DNA of 64,000 nucleotides from IDS-8 sp035304345 (GCA_035304345.1 DATGQE010000052.1:1-64000), one strand, 5' to 3'. Positions 34,054 to 46,293 are shown, numbered from the stretch's first letter. Program-made: numbers and translations. Notes: generated by a model from the letters alone, not told the origin.

Positions 34054-34249
34054 GCCGGCCCTCGAAATGGCGCCGCACTGCCCCGGCATGCCCCGCGCGC
34101 CCTTCTCCGGAACCGCCATGCGAGCTCGAGTACCCTGCCAGGACGGGCCACCGCGCAGGCCACCCCTGCCGCTGTTCGCCGCGCCGCCGCCGCGCCCGCC
34201 GGGGTGCGCACCGGGTGTTCCCCGCCAGAACGCCCCCGGAGGACGCTGA

Positions 34250-35227
34250 ATGCCGTACCGCACCGGCCGGATCGTGGCCCAGGCGCAACCGAACATCGCG
34301 CTCGTCAAGTACTGGGGCAAGCGCGACCTCGAGCGCAACCTGCCGGCGACCGGCTCGCTGTCCGTGACGCTGGACGCATTGTGGACGCGCATGGCGGTGG
34401 AATTCGACCCGTCGGCGAAAGCCGACTCCCTCGCCGTCGGCGGGCGCGAGGCACCCGACCTCCTCCCGCGCGTCGTGCGCTGCCTGGACATGGTGGCCGG
34501 CAGCGACCGCCCGCGCGCGCGGATCGAAAGCGAGAGCAATTTCCCCGTCGGCGCCGGTCTCGCGTCTTCCGCCGCGGCGTTCGCGGCGCTCGTCGTCGCC
34601 GCGAGCCGGGCCGCGGGGGTGAGCCTCGACACGCTCTCCCTGGCGCGCCTCGCCGGCCGGCAGTCGGGCTCCGCCGCGCGCTCGCTGTTCGAGGGTGTCG
34701 TCGCGCTCGACCCGGGCCCGGACGACGTGCGGGTCGAAAGCATCGCGGCGCGCGGCGACTGGCCGCTCGAGGTGCTGGTCGCGATCACCGACCGCAACGC
34801 GAAGCCGATCGGCTCCACCGAGGCAATGCGGCGCTGCGCCGAGACCTCGCCGTTCTACCGCTACTGGGTGGATCGGCAGGGAGCCGACCTGGAGGCGGCC
34901 CGGCGGGCGGTCGCGGCGCGCGATTTCGAGGCGCTCGGCGCGGTCGCAGAGCAGAACTGCCTCAAGATGCACTCGCTGATGTGGACCTCGCGGCCGCCGA
35001 TCGTCTACTGGAACGACGCAACCGTCGGCTGCATGCAGGCCGTGCGCGAGCTCGCGGCGGACGGGTGTCCCGTCTTCTTCACCATCGACGCGGGTCCGCA
35101 GGTGAAGGCGGTGACGCTGCCGCACGAGGCGGCGCGGGTGCGCGAGGCGCTGGGCTCGGTCCCGGGCGTGCTCGAGATCCTGCACTCGGGCCTCGGTCCC
35201 GGCGCGCGGCTCCTGGAGAGCCGGTGA
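34250..35227 (+). CDS. mvaD: Diphosphomevalonate decarboxylase
   Basis: Converts mevalonate 5-diphosphate to IPP with ATP. 325 aa, GHMP fold. 'AQPNIALVKYWGKRD' is the family signature at the N terminus, 'GAGLASSAAAFAALVVAASR' the phosphate-binding loop, 'LAGRQSGSAARSLFEG' the conserved Arg/Ser region, and 'FFTIDAGPQVKAV' contains the catalytic Asp. ATG at 34250 after CCGGAGGAC. First gene of the mevalonate operon; overlaps mvaK2 by GTGA. Confidence 0.96.
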   Translation: MPYRTGRIVAQAQPNIALVKYWGKRDLERNLPATGSLSVTLDALWTRMAVEFDPSAKADSLAVGGREAPDLLPRVVRCLDMVAGSDRPRARIESESNFPVGAGLASSAAAFAALVVAASRAAGVSLDTLSLARLAGRQSGSAARSLFEGVVALDPGPDDVRVESIAARGDWPLEVLVAITDRNAKPIGSTEAMRRCAETSPFYRYWVDRQGADLEAARRAVAARDFEALGAVAEQNCLKMHSLMWTSRPPIVYWNDATVGCMQAVRELAADGCPVFFTIDAGPQVKAVTLPHEAARVREALGSVPGVLEILHSGLGPGARLLESR

Positions 35228-36218
35228 GGGCGAGCGGGGCGAGCGCGCCCGGCAAGGCGGTGCTCATCGGGGAATACGCGGTGCTGGAGGGAGCGCCCGC
35301 GGTCGCGATGGCGCTCGATCGCCGGGCCCGCGTCGGCCTCGCCTCGGGCAACGGGCCGGGGCACGCCGTCCGGTCACTGAACTCGGGCGCCCGGGCGCGC
35401 TTCGGTCCGATGCCGGGCGGAGGGCTCGCGTGGCAGGACGGCGACGCGCAGGCGTTCGCCCTCGTGGAGCACGTGTGGCAAGCGGTACGGCCGGAGCCGC
35501 GGGGCAGCCTCGTGCTCACCCTGGACACGCGCGCGTTCTACGATCCCGTGACCGGCGCCAAGCTGGGTTTCGGCTCGAGCGCCGCCCTGGCCGTGGCGCT
35601 CGCGGCCGCGCTGGCGGGTGAAGCGGCGCCGGAGCCCGTCCGGGAGGCGGCGCGGCGCGCCCACATGGCGTTCCAGGGCGGGCGGGGCAGCGGCGTCGAC
35701 ATCGCCACCGCCGCCCACGGCGGCGTGGTCGGGTATCGTCGCGAGTCCGCACAGGTGGAACACCTGCCCTGGCCCGCCGGGCTCGAAGTCTGCCTCCTGT
35801 GGAGCGGGCGGGCTGCCGACACGCCGGCGGCGATCGATCGCCTGGCGCGGGCGCGCGCCGAGGCGGCTCCCGCGCTGGCCTCGCTCGTCGCGGCGGCGGA
35901 GGCGGCTTACCGGGGGTGGGCTCGCGGCGCGGCGGAAGCGCTCGAGGCACTCTCCGCGTGGGCGGGCGCGCTGTTCCGTTTCGCCCGCGACTGCCGGCTG
36001 GACGTCTTCGGCGCCGGGCACGAGGCCCTGTACGACGAGGCGTCGCGGCGCGGGCTCGTGTACAAGCCCTGCGGGGCGGGAGCGGGCGACACCGGCGCCG
36101 CGTTCGCCCGCGATCGCGGGGCGCTGGACGCGTTCGCGGCATGGGCCGCGCAGCGGGGCTTCGCACGGGTCGCCGCGTCGCTCGAGGCGCGGGGCGTGAC
36201 GCTGGAGTCACAGGCGGT

Positions 36219-36222
<4 letters not shown>
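35224..36222 (+). CDS. mvaK2: Phosphomevalonate kinase
   Basis: Phosphorylates mevalonate 5-phosphate. GTG start at 35224, overlapping mvaD; 332 aa. GHMP motifs: 'APGKAVLIGEYAVLEGAPA' (motif 1), 'KLGFGSSAALAVALAAAL' (motif 2), 'GRGSGVDIATAAHGG', and a C-terminal 'KPCGAGAGDTGAAF' (motif 3). The pattern GKxxLxGEYAVL separates it from mevalonate kinase. Overlaps the next gene by ATGA. Confidence 0.92.
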
Positions 36223-38428
<2,206 letters not shown>

Positions 38429-38429
<1 letters not shown>

Positions 38430-39022
38430 TGTCCCACCATCTTCATCGCGTCGTCTCCTCGGAAGAGGAGCGGCTGATACTCGTGGACGAGCAGGACCGC
38501 GAGATCGGCAGTCTCGACAAGGCGGCCTGCCACGACGGCGAGGGCGTGCTGCACCGGGCGTTCTCGCTGTTCGTTTTCGACGCGGCCGGGGAGCTTTTGC
38601 TGCAGCAGCGCAGTGCCGGCAAGCGCCTCTGGCCGCTCTACTGGTCGAACAGCTGCTGCAGCCATCCGCGCTACGGCGAAACCGTCGAGGAAGCGACGGC
38701 CCGCCGCCTGCGCGAGGAGCTGAACATCGAAGCGGAGCTCGAGTTCGTCTACAAGTTCGCCTATACGGCCCGCTTCGGCGAATCGGGATCCGAGAACGAG
38801 CTGTGCTGGGTGTTCCTCGGGCGCACCGGTGACCGTGCCGTGCCCAACCGTCACGAGATCGCGGCGGTCCGCTCGTTGCCGGCGGACCGCGTGAGCGCGG
38901 AGCTCGCGCGCGACCCGCAGGCGTTCACGCCATGGTTCAGGCTCGAATGGCAGCGCCTGGAACGGGACTGGCCGGAGCTGTTGCGCCGCTACGCCCAGCC
39001 GGCCGCCGCGGCGCGCCGCTGA
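38429..39022 (+). CDS. idi: Isopentenyl-diphosphate delta-isomerase, type I
   Basis: Interconverts IPP and DMAPP. 197 aa; its ATG shares one base with the previous stop (TGATG). Type I (Nudix-fold) features: 'SNSCCSHPRYGE' with the catalytic Cys (76/77), 'EEATARRLREEL' helix, and 'ENELCWVFLG' with the catalytic Glu. Last gene of the mevalonate operon, closing the route to farnesyl diphosphate with ispA. Confidence 0.95.
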
Positions 39023-39054
39023 GCGGGCGGCCGCGCGCGCCGGCCTGCCCGCTC
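39021..39054. terminator. GC-rich hairpin between idi and the convergent glsB-like gene
   Basis: GAGCGGGC (39021-39028) and GCCCGCTC (39047-39054) form a perfect 8-bp stem with further GGCC pairing inside. There is no T-run on either side, so it is at best a weak bidirectional terminator for the two converging genes. Confidence 0.4.
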
Positions 39055-39065
39055 CACCTCCAGCG

Positions 39066-39335
39066 TCAGGTTCTCGGCCGGGCGCGCCTGCCCGTGACGA
39101 GCCGGTAGAGGAACAGGAGCAGCACGGCACCGAGGATGGCGATGATGATGCTCCCGATCGTCAGTCCTTCCACCCCGCCGAGCCCCATCGCCGAGGCGAT
39201 GAAACCGCCGATGAGGGCGCCGGCGATACCGAGCAGAATGGTGACGATGATTCCGCCGGGATCCTCGCCCGGCATGATCCACTTGGCGATGGCGCCCGCG
39301 ATGGCGCCCAGGATGATCCAGGTCAGCAAGCCCAC
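39066..39335 (-). CDS. GlsB/YeaQ/YmgE family membrane protein
   Basis: 89 aa from a GTG at 39335 placed 7 nt after AAGGAGGT, a near-perfect RBS. Very hydrophobic, glycine-rich, with three helices ('LTWIILGAIAGAIAKWIMPG', 'IVTILLGIAGALIGGFIA', 'IIIAILGAVLLLFLYRLV') and the family motif AKWIMPGEDPGG. It is the transglycosylase-associated stress-membrane-protein family; the function is not established. Converges on idi. Confidence 0.92.
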   Translation of the reverse strand: MGLLTWIILGAIAGAIAKWIMPGEDPGGIIVTILLGIAGALIGGFIASAMGLGGVEGLTIGSIIIAILGAVLLLFLYRLVTGRRARPRT

Positions 39336-39554
39336 GACGTCTACCTCCTTCTGGTTCGCACTGACGGGTGATCGCGTGGTGCAACTTCCGTGCCGTGCCG
39401 GCGCACGCCACGGGGCGCATACCGGGAAGGCGCTGCGGGCGGTGCGCCACCGGTACGGCGGCAACCGCGAGCGGCCGGTCGCCCGCGCTTGCGCAGGGCT
39501 TACACGGGCGCGGTAATTCTTACCCTGGCGCCGTGCAAGTTCGGGGGGAAGGGA

Positions 39555-41039
39555 TCAGCCCGCCCGCCGCCCGGCGTAGCGGTAGTACTCGATGCCGATG
39601 TCCTGGAAGTGGCGGTCGTCGCTCTGGCCGACCCGCTCGATGACGAACTCGTCGCTGGGCTCGTAATCGAGGCCGGTCACGCGGCGCCCGTCGTGCAGCG
39701 CCTCGTACTGGGCCTGGTCGAGGTCGATGGCGAATTCCATGGCGCGGGCGAAACCGATCGCCCGGGTGGCTTCCCGCCACTGCTCGGAGACGAAGAAGGG
39801 AATCACCTCGGCGGCATCGCCGCTGCCGTAGCCGAGCGTCAGGAGCTCCTCGCCGGCGAGCTCCCGTCCCTCCTCGAGCGCCTGCTCGAACCCGGCCGCG
39901 AGCCAGGCGGGCAGCGCCGCCGTGTAAAGATTGCCGAGGTCCAGCATCGTGTCGGAGCCCAGCGCGAGCTTGTCCAGGATCTCGCGGCGGTAGCGGCGCG
40001 AAGCACGGAAAATCCTGAACACCGCCATGGTGAGCGGGTAGACCTCGAAGCTCACTCGCTCCGGGTGCGCGAGGTCCACGATCTCGGGCTGGCTCATCAT
40101 TTCCTTCTGCACCGCTTCCGGATCGACGCCTGCCTCGTAGCAATAGGACGCGAGCTCGGCACGGTCCTCGGCACTCCCGCGAGCGAGTGCGAACAGGTAC
40201 GCGACGGCCCAGCCCGTTTCCGGCATCTTGCGGTAGGGGCGATGCATGAAGACGGTCTTCAGCGAGCGCAGGTATTCCGCCGGGCACAGTCCGCGCTTCT
40301 CGTACATGTCGTTCAGCGCGTGCAGCGTCTCGTCGATGTAGCAGGTCGTCGAGTACTTGCCGTTGAAGACCGGGAAATCCTGCACCTGGTGCGTTTCGCT
40401 GCGGTCCTGGCCGCAGAAGCGCAGCATGGGCTTGCGGAAATCCATGATGCGGTAATCGGAGGCCGAGCCGGAACGCACGAGATCCACCTCGGCCAGCTTC
40501 GGGTTCTCCTCGAGCAGCATGGCGACCGCGCCCGCACCCTGGGTCGGCTCGCCGCTGCTGCCGCGACGGTACTCCGCGATGTCGGCGCACACGACGATCG
40601 CCTGGCTGCCCTTGCCGTCGTGCGCGAGATGGCGGATCGCGCCCTTCATGCCGTAGACGCCGCCCAGGCAGGCGTGCTTGAACTCGGGAACCTCGCAGCT
40701 TCTCGCGATCGGCGGCAGGCCCTCGGCGACCAGCGCGCGATCGACCATGCCCTTCACGATGATCGCGCCGGCCGAGTTGTCGGTGCTGGATTCCGTGCCC
40801 AGCCCGAGGAACTTCACCCGGGCCGGATCGACGTCGTACTGGCGGATGAGCCGCATGACCGCGGTCGCTGCGAGCGTGTAGACGCTCTGCTGCGGGCCGC
40901 GCACCCGGAAGCTTCGTCCGACTGTTTCACGAATCTTGGGCCAGTGGTTGCCCGTCCACTCGCACCAGTCGTCCAGCCACACGCGATACGGCGGGACATA
41001 AGCGGCCAAGCCGCTGATTCCGATGGAATTCTTCTTCAT
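39555..41039 (-). CDS. mvaS: Hydroxymethylglutaryl-CoA synthase
   Basis: Condenses acetoacetyl-CoA and acetyl-CoA to HMG-CoA, the entry to the mevalonate pathway. 494 aa, longer than the roughly 390 aa of Gram-positive MvaS. Catalytic triad: Glu83 ('GLGTESSTDNSAG'), Cys124 ('FKHACLGGVYG') and His266 ('VFMHRPYRKMPE'). Its location next to the rest of the pathway, on the opposite strand 0.5 kb beyond idi, supports a role in isoprenoid synthesis. It lies downstream of fadE and the DUF3667 protein on the same strand. Acetoacetyl-CoA thiolase is not in the window. Confidence 0.93.
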   Translation of the reverse strand: MKKNSIGISGLAAYVPPYRVWLDDWCEWTGNHWPKIRETVGRSFRVRGPQQSVYTLAATAVMRLIRQYDVDPARVKFLGLGTESSTDNSAGAIIVKGMVDRALVAEGLPPIARSCEVPEFKHACLGGVYGMKGAIRHLAHDGKGSQAIVVCADIAEYRRGSSGEPTQGAGAVAMLLEENPKLAEVDLVRSGSASDYRIMDFRKPMLRFCGQDRSETHQVQDFPVFNGKYSTTCYIDETLHALNDMYEKRGLCPAEYLRSLKTVFMHRPYRKMPETGWAVAYLFALARGSAEDRAELASYCYEAGVDPEAVQKEMMSQPEIVDLAHPERVSFEVYPLTMAVFRIFRASRRYRREILDKLALGSDTMLDLGNLYTAALPAWLAAGFEQALEEGRELAGEELLTLGYGSGDAAEVIPFFVSEQWREATRAIGFARAMEFAIDLDQAQYEALHDGRRVTGLDYEPSDEFVIERVGQSDDRHFQDIGIEYYRYAGRRAG

Positions 41040-41189
41040 TGAGCCGGCTGAGGTTCGCTACGGGGGCCGCCTGTCTGGATCGCGGAGCCCGGAAATTCTA
41101 GTTCTCCCCGGGGTGCGGCTCAAGCAGCCGGGCGCGAACCTTTTCGCACGCCCGACCCGCCGGCGGTCTTCGCCTCTGCGAGTGTCGAC

Positions 41190-42494
41190 CTACAGCGACA
41201 GCGCCGTGTAGAGCATCACCACGAGGAAGACGAGCAGCAGGCCGGTCAAGTACGTGACGGTCAGCAGGATGAACTTGAACACCGTCACCAGGCGTCCCTG
41301 GCCGTACACGCGGCGCAGCGACTTGTAGAGGTAGACCGGCACGTAGATGCCGACCGCGAAGCCGGCCAGCGAGGTAACGAACTCCGGTGCGCGCACGACC
41401 CCGAGCAGGCGGGAGAACAGGATGTCGAGCGTGAGGATCAGGAACAGGAACGCGTGGAAGTGCAGCACGAAGAGCAGGTGCTCGGCGTAGTAACGCTTCG
41501 ACAAGGGGTAGAGGATCTTGAGGACCAGCGCCATCAGCGGCAGCAGGACGAACAGCGACGCGGGAATGTTGTCGAGGAGCTGCCGGGCGAAGCTGCGCCC
41601 GTCGTCGGCCGTCACCCGCTCGCACATCTCCTTCAGGCGGGCAGGCGTCAATCGCCGCTCGAGCCACGCGGGCAGCTCCATGTTTTCGAGGTCCTCCAGG
41701 GAGCAATGCACGTTGAGCCCCGAGCCTGCGTTCCCCCCTTCGGCAGCCTCGCCTGCCCGCCTGCCGATCGTGATGCCTTCTGCCTCGAGGTCCCTGAGCA
41801 TTTCCTCGCGCGCCCGTGTGCGTTCCGCCTCGGCTGCCGCCGGGTCGAGCAGCAGGCCGAACTGCTCGTGCGGATCGAAGAAAGCCACCAGGAAGAACAC
41901 GAGCGACAGGAGGAGGTAGGTGCGAAACGGCGGCATGTACCGCGCACGCCGGCCCATCAGGTACTCGTGCGTGAGGCGGCCCGGGCGCGTGACGAGCGGG
42001 ATGAGCGTTCGCCACAGCCGCGAGTCGAGCTCGAACAGGTCGCCGACGGCGTCCCGCACGAGCTCCCAGATGCTGATCAGCCGGCTCTTCGCCCGCTGGC
42101 CGCAGGCCGAGCAGTACTGGCCGCTGAGGGGCGTCCCGCAGTTGAGGCAGGACGGAACGGGTACCGCGACCTCATCGACGGTGTCCGCGTGGTGCAGGAT
42201 GCGCCGCGTCGCCGTGAAGCGGTCCGGGAAGCGCTCGAGGCCGTCGCGGCGCATGCGTTCGGCAGGCCCGGACAGGTAAGCGTCGAGTGCCTGGGCGTCC
42301 TCGAGGAAGTACTGGACCACGCGCCGCACTCGTTGCGGGTCCTCGTCCTCCGCCGACCACGTGACCGCGCGCACGAAGCCCGGCAGCTCCAGCATCTCGC
42401 GCACGTGCGCGGCGAGCCAGGCGTCGAACGCCTCGGCGACGTCCCGGTCGATGCTCAGCGTGACTTCGTAGACCGGGCCAGGAGCCGTGGCCAT
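41190..42494 (-). CDS. DUF4286 + zinc-ribbon DUF3667-like membrane protein
   Basis: 434 aa. Residues 1-110 look like the DUF4286 ferredoxin-like fold ('YEVTLSIDRDVAEAFDAWL', 'VVQYFLEDAQALDAYL'). A four-Cys zinc ribbon follows ('CLNCGTPLSGQYCSACGQ', about 127-144), then the DUF3667 segment ('WRTLIPLVTRPGRLTHEYL', 'RRARYMPPFRTYLLLSLVFF') and four to five membrane helices. No function is known for either part; the combination in one chain is worth noting. It starts 7 bp after fadE, so it is co-translated with it. Confidence 0.8.
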   Translation of the reverse strand: MATAPGPVYEVTLSIDRDVAEAFDAWLAAHVREMLELPGFVRAVTWSAEDEDPQRVRRVVQYFLEDAQALDAYLSGPAERMRRDGLERFPDRFTATRRILHHADTVDEVAVPVPSCLNCGTPLSGQYCSACGQRAKSRLISIWELVRDAVGDLFELDSRLWRTLIPLVTRPGRLTHEYLMGRRARYMPPFRTYLLLSLVFFLVAFFDPHEQFGLLLDPAAAEAERTRAREEMLRDLEAEGITIGRRAGEAAEGGNAGSGLNVHCSLEDLENMELPAWLERRLTPARLKEMCERVTADDGRSFARQLLDNIPASLFVLLPLMALVLKILYPLSKRYYAEHLLFVLHFHAFLFLILTLDILFSRLLGVVRAPEFVTSLAGFAVGIYVPVYLYKSLRRVYGQGRLVTVFKFILLTVTYLTGLLLVFLVVMLYTALSL

Positions 42495-42501
42495 GTGCGG
42501 G

Positions 42502-45111
42502 TCAGTTCGCCGGGTCTGCGTCCGCGGCGGGGGCCGGATCGGCGGGTGGCGCCGGTTCCGGCGCCGCCTTGCCGGCAGGCGCCGGCCTTGCCGGGCGTGC
42601 CGTCTTCCTCCGGCCGGTGACCTTGGACTTGGCGGCCTGGCGTGCCGCGGGTCGTCCCGCGTCCTCGCGCGCGGCGCGTGCCAGCTCGTCGGGCGCGAAA
42701 TCGTCCACCGACAGGATCGCGCAGAGTTTCTCGTGATAGTCGAGCAGCGCCTGCTTCTCCTCCGCGGAGATGACTTCCGCGGCGGCGGCCTCCTCGATCT
42801 GGTGGCCCAGGTACTCCGAGCGGATCAGCCCTTCCTTGTGCGCCTGCCGCAGCCGCTTCTCGAGCGGCGCGAGCTGCTCGGACACGAGCAGCGTTTCCTG
42901 CAGCAGGCCGACCTGGTTGCCCGGCTCGATCGTCGTGTACGCCTGCTCGCACAGGCGTTCGCGCGCCTCGCCGGTGTGCGTGATGAGGTCCACGATCTTC
43001 GCGCCGAGCTCGTCGGCCGGCGAGGAGTAGGTACGGCCGCGAGGGAAGATGAAGAAACGCAGGAAAGCCGCCACGGGGCGGTTCGGGAAGTTGCGCAGGA
43101 AGCTGTGGAGCTGTTCCTGCGCGTGATACATGAGCGTCCGCACCGACCATTCGACGAGCGGGAGGTCGGTGGCCCGGCGGCCCTGGTTCTCGAAGTGCTT
43201 GAGGACCGTCGAGGCGAGGTACATCGAGCTCAGCACGTCGCCCAGCCTCGCGGACAGGAGCTCCTTCTGTTTCAGCTTGCCGCCGAGCGTCAGCATCGCG
43301 ACATCGGCGGCCAGCGCAAACGCCGCGCTGTACCGGTTGATGTTCTGGTAGTAGCGCCGGGTCGGCGTGTTCAGCGGAACGCGGCTGAACTTCGCGTGCG
43401 TGAGCGCGAGAAAGAAAGCGCGCGCGAGATTGCTGATCGCGTACCCGATGTGCCCGAAAAGGGCATCGTCGAACTCGACGAGACCGCGCTGGCGATCGGG
43501 ATCCTGTGCCGCGTTGAGCTCGCGGAGCACGTACGGGTGACAGCGGATCGCGCCTTGGCCGAAGATGATCAGGCTGCGCGTGAGGATGTTGGCGCCTTCG
43601 ACCGTGATGGCGATCGGTGTGCCCATGTAGCCGCGGCCGATGTAATTCTTCGGGCCCATCATGATGCCTTTGCCGCCGTGCACGTCCATCGCGTCGTTCG
43701 CCACCTTGCGGCCGAGCTCGGTGCAGTGGTACTTGAGGATCGCCGCCGGCACCGCCGGCTTCTCGCCCTGGTCGATCGCGCCGGACGTGACCGACAGCGC
43801 CGCGTTCATGATGTAGGTATGGCCGGCGATGCGCGCGAGCGCCTCGCCGACGCCCTCGAACCGGGCGATCGGCAGGTTGAACTGCTTGCGCAGGGCGGCG
43901 TACGCGCCGGTGGCGTAGGCGGCCGCCTGCGCACCGCCCGCCGCGGTCGCCGGCAGCGTGATCGCGCGGCCGACCGAGAGGAGCTGCACCAGCATCTTCC
44001 AGCCGTGACCGGCCATCGCGGGGCCGCCGATGATGTAATCGAGGGGCACGAACACGTCCGTGCCGGAGGTGGGCCCGTTCTGGAACGGTGTCGCGAGCGG
44101 CAGGTGGCGCCGGCCGATCTCGACCCCGGGCGTGTCGACCGGGATCAGTGCTGCGGTGATGCCGTATTCCTCGCGGTCGCCGAGCAGCCGGTCCGGATCG
44201 TACAGCTTGAAGGCCAGTCCGAGCACCGTCGCCACCGGCGCAAGCGTGATGTAACGCTTGTTCCAGGTGAGCCGCATGCCGACGATCTCTTCACCGTTCC
44301 ATTCACCGTTGCACACGATGCCCTTGTCGATGATGGCCGCCGCGTCCGACCCGGCCTGCGGCGACGTGAGGGCGAAGCAGGGAATCTCGTCCCCGCGGGC
44401 GAGGCCCGGCAGCCAGCGTTCCTTCTGTTCCTCGGTCCCGTAATGCAGGAGCAGCTCGGCCGGGCCGAGCGAGTTCGGCACGCCGACGGTAGACGACGCC
44501 GTCGTGCTGCGGCTCGCAAGCTTCGCGATGACCATCGCGTTGGCGTAAGAGGAGAACTCGAGCCCGCCGTACTTCTTCGGGATGATCATCGCGAAGAAGC
44601 GGTGCTGCTTGATGAAATCCCAGATTTCCCGCGACAGGTCGGCGCGCTCGTGCGAGATCTCCCAGTCGTCGAGCATGCGGCACAACTCCTCGCACGGGCC
44701 GTCGAGGAACTCCTGCTCCTCTGCTGAGAGCTTCGGTGCGGGGCAGGACATCAGCCGGTCCCAGTCGGGCATGCCGGAGAACAGCTCGCCGTCCCACCAC
44801 ACGTTGCCCGCTTCGAGTGCGTCGCGCTCGGTTTCGGACATGTGCGGCACGATCGTGCGATAGAAATCGAGCGCGGGCCGGGTGATCTTGTCGCGCCTGA
44901 ACTCCTTGAAGTTCAGGGAGACCATGCCGGCGAACAGCAGCCACAGCAGGAGCAGCCACAGGAAGCCGCCTTCGCCCAGGACCGTGTAGGCGAACAGCGC
45001 GATGCCGGTCGCGATGGTCGACTGGCGCAGCCCGATGCGGTTGTAGGCGAGATAGATGCCACCGCCCGCGAACAGCAGGAACCAGGACAGACCGACGACG
45101 AATCCCGACAC
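42502..45111 (-). CDS. fadE: Acyl-CoA dehydrogenase, FadE type
   Basis: First step of fatty-acid beta-oxidation (FAD-dependent). 869 aa. Two to three N-terminal membrane helices (about 1-65), an N-terminal helical domain, the acyl-CoA dehydrogenase core with 'CFALTSPQAGSDAAAI' and 'GPTSGTDVFVPLDYIIGGPA', and the C-terminal DUF1974 region characteristic of FadE. The last 65 residues are Ala/Pro/Lys-rich and probably disordered, an extension relative to E. coli FadE (814 aa). Heads the run fadE - DUF4286/DUF3667 - mvaS; beta-oxidation supplies the acetyl-CoA that MvaS uses, but a functional link is only inference. Confidence 0.94.
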   Translation of the reverse strand: MSGFVVGLSWFLLFAGGGIYLAYNRIGLRQSTIATGIALFAYTVLGEGGFLWLLLLWLLFAGMVSLNFKEFRRDKITRPALDFYRTIVPHMSETERDALEAGNVWWDGELFSGMPDWDRLMSCPAPKLSAEEQEFLDGPCEELCRMLDDWEISHERADLSREIWDFIKQHRFFAMIIPKKYGGLEFSSYANAMVIAKLASRSTTASSTVGVPNSLGPAELLLHYGTEEQKERWLPGLARGDEIPCFALTSPQAGSDAAAIIDKGIVCNGEWNGEEIVGMRLTWNKRYITLAPVATVLGLAFKLYDPDRLLGDREEYGITAALIPVDTPGVEIGRRHLPLATPFQNGPTSGTDVFVPLDYIIGGPAMAGHGWKMLVQLLSVGRAITLPATAAGGAQAAAYATGAYAALRKQFNLPIARFEGVGEALARIAGHTYIMNAALSVTSGAIDQGEKPAVPAAILKYHCTELGRKVANDAMDVHGGKGIMMGPKNYIGRGYMGTPIAITVEGANILTRSLIIFGQGAIRCHPYVLRELNAAQDPDRQRGLVEFDDALFGHIGYAISNLARAFFLALTHAKFSRVPLNTPTRRYYQNINRYSAAFALAADVAMLTLGGKLKQKELLSARLGDVLSSMYLASTVLKHFENQGRRATDLPLVEWSVRTLMYHAQEQLHSFLRNFPNRPVAAFLRFFIFPRGRTYSSPADELGAKIVDLITHTGEARERLCEQAYTTIEPGNQVGLLQETLLVSEQLAPLEKRLRQAHKEGLIRSEYLGHQIEEAAAAEVISAEEKQALLDYHEKLCAILSVDDFAPDELARAAREDAGRPAARQAAKSKVTGRRKTARPARPAPAGKAAPEPAPPADPAPAADADPAN

Positions 45112-45315
45112 TCTTGCGCCCTCCTGCGATGCGGGACGAGGCTGGAAGCTAGCTCACGAGGCCTTTGGACGCGACCGGCATTTCTCGCCGATCGAGGCAC
45201 GCGAGCCGCGTGCGGTCATTCTACAGAAGCGGGCGCCCCTCCGCGGAGTCGAGCAGCACGGATTTGCATGCCGCGCCCGCGGCCGGCGCCCGGGCGCGGC
45301 TCGCGCCGCCCCGGC

Positions 45316-46293
45316 TCAGAGCAGGTCCGCGATGGCGGCGCGCTCCTCCCGCAGCTCACCCTCGGTGGCGCGCATGCGCTCGCGGCTGAACTCGCTGATC
45401 TCGAGATCGCGGACGATCTCGTAGCGACCGTCGCGGCAGCGCACCGGGAACGAGTAGATGACGCCTTCCGCGATGCCGTAGCTGCCGTCGGCCGGCACCG
45501 CCATGCTCACCCAGTCGTCGTCCGGCGTGCCGCGAACCCAGTCGCGGACGTGATCGATGGCCGCGGACGCGGCGGACGCGGCGGAAGAGGCACCGCGCGC
45601 CTTGATGATCGCGGCGCCGCGCTGCTGCACGGTGGGGATGAAATCGCGCTCGATCCAGTCCTGGTCCACGAGCTCGCGTGCCGGCCTGCCGGCCACGGTG
45701 GCATGGTCGAGGTCGGGATACTGGGTCGCGGAGTGATTGCCCCAGATGATCATGCGCCGGATCTCGCTGACGTGGTAACCGGTTTTTGCCGCGAGTTGCG
45801 CGATCGCGCGGTTGTGATCGAGGCGGGTCATGGCGGTGATCTGCGCGGGGTCGATGTCCGGCGCGTTCGCCTGCGTGATCAGTGCGTTCGTGTTCGCCGG
45901 GTTGCCGACGACGAGCACGCGAATGCCGCGGCTCGCATGCTCGTTGATGGCGCGCCCCTGCACGGAAAAGATCTTCGCGTTGGCCTCGAGCAGGTCCTTG
46001 CGCTCCATGCCGGGGCCGCGGGGGCGGGCGCCGACGAGCAGGGCATAATCGCTGTCCTTGAAGGCCCTCGCCGGATCGTCGGTCGCCACGACACCGGCGA
46101 GCGTCGGAAAGGCGCAGTCGGCAAGCTCCATCACCACGCCGTCGAGCGCGGGGAGCGCCGCCGGGATCTCCAGGAGCTGGAGCGCCACGGGCTGGTCCTC
46201 GCCGAGCATCTGCCCGGAGGCGATACGGAACGCGAGCTGGTAACCGATCTGGCCGGCGGCGCCGGTAATGGTGACACGAACGGGTGACTTCAT
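45316..46293 (-). CDS. mdh: Malate dehydrogenase
   Basis: NAD-dependent malate/oxaloacetate oxidoreductase of the TCA cycle. 325 aa from the ATG at 46293, preceded by AGGATTCCCG; upstream in-frame sequence lacks an RBS. 'ITGAAGQIGYQLAFRIA' is the nucleotide-binding loop, 'LLVGARPRGPGMERKDLL' the mobile loop with substrate arginines, 'VVGNPANTNA', and 'IIWGNHSATQYPD' with the catalytic His. This is the cytosolic MDH2-like/actinobacterial-Burkholderia form, not the E. coli form. A TAGAAT (-10-like) lies on its strand at 46378-46373. Monocistronic by position. Confidence 0.95.
   Translation of the reverse strand: MKSPVRVTITGAAGQIGYQLAFRIASGQMLGEDQPVALQLLEIPAALPALDGVVMELADCAFPTLAGVVATDDPARAFKDSDYALLVGARPRGPGMERKDLLEANAKIFSVQGRAINEHASRGIRVLVVGNPANTNALITQANAPDIDPAQITAMTRLDHNRAIAQLAAKTGYHVSEIRRMIIWGNHSATQYPDLDHATVAGRPARELVDQDWIERDFIPTVQQRGAAIIKARGASSAASAASAAIDHVRDWVRGTPDDDWVSMAVPADGSYGIAEGVIYSFPVRCRDGRYEIVRDLEISEFSRERMRATEGELREERAAIADLL

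Noticed and set aside
39535..39541. SigmaE-like -35 (GAACTT) upstream of the glsB-like gene
   Set aside because: No TCnnA element occurs at 15-18 bp, so the promoter consensus is not met.
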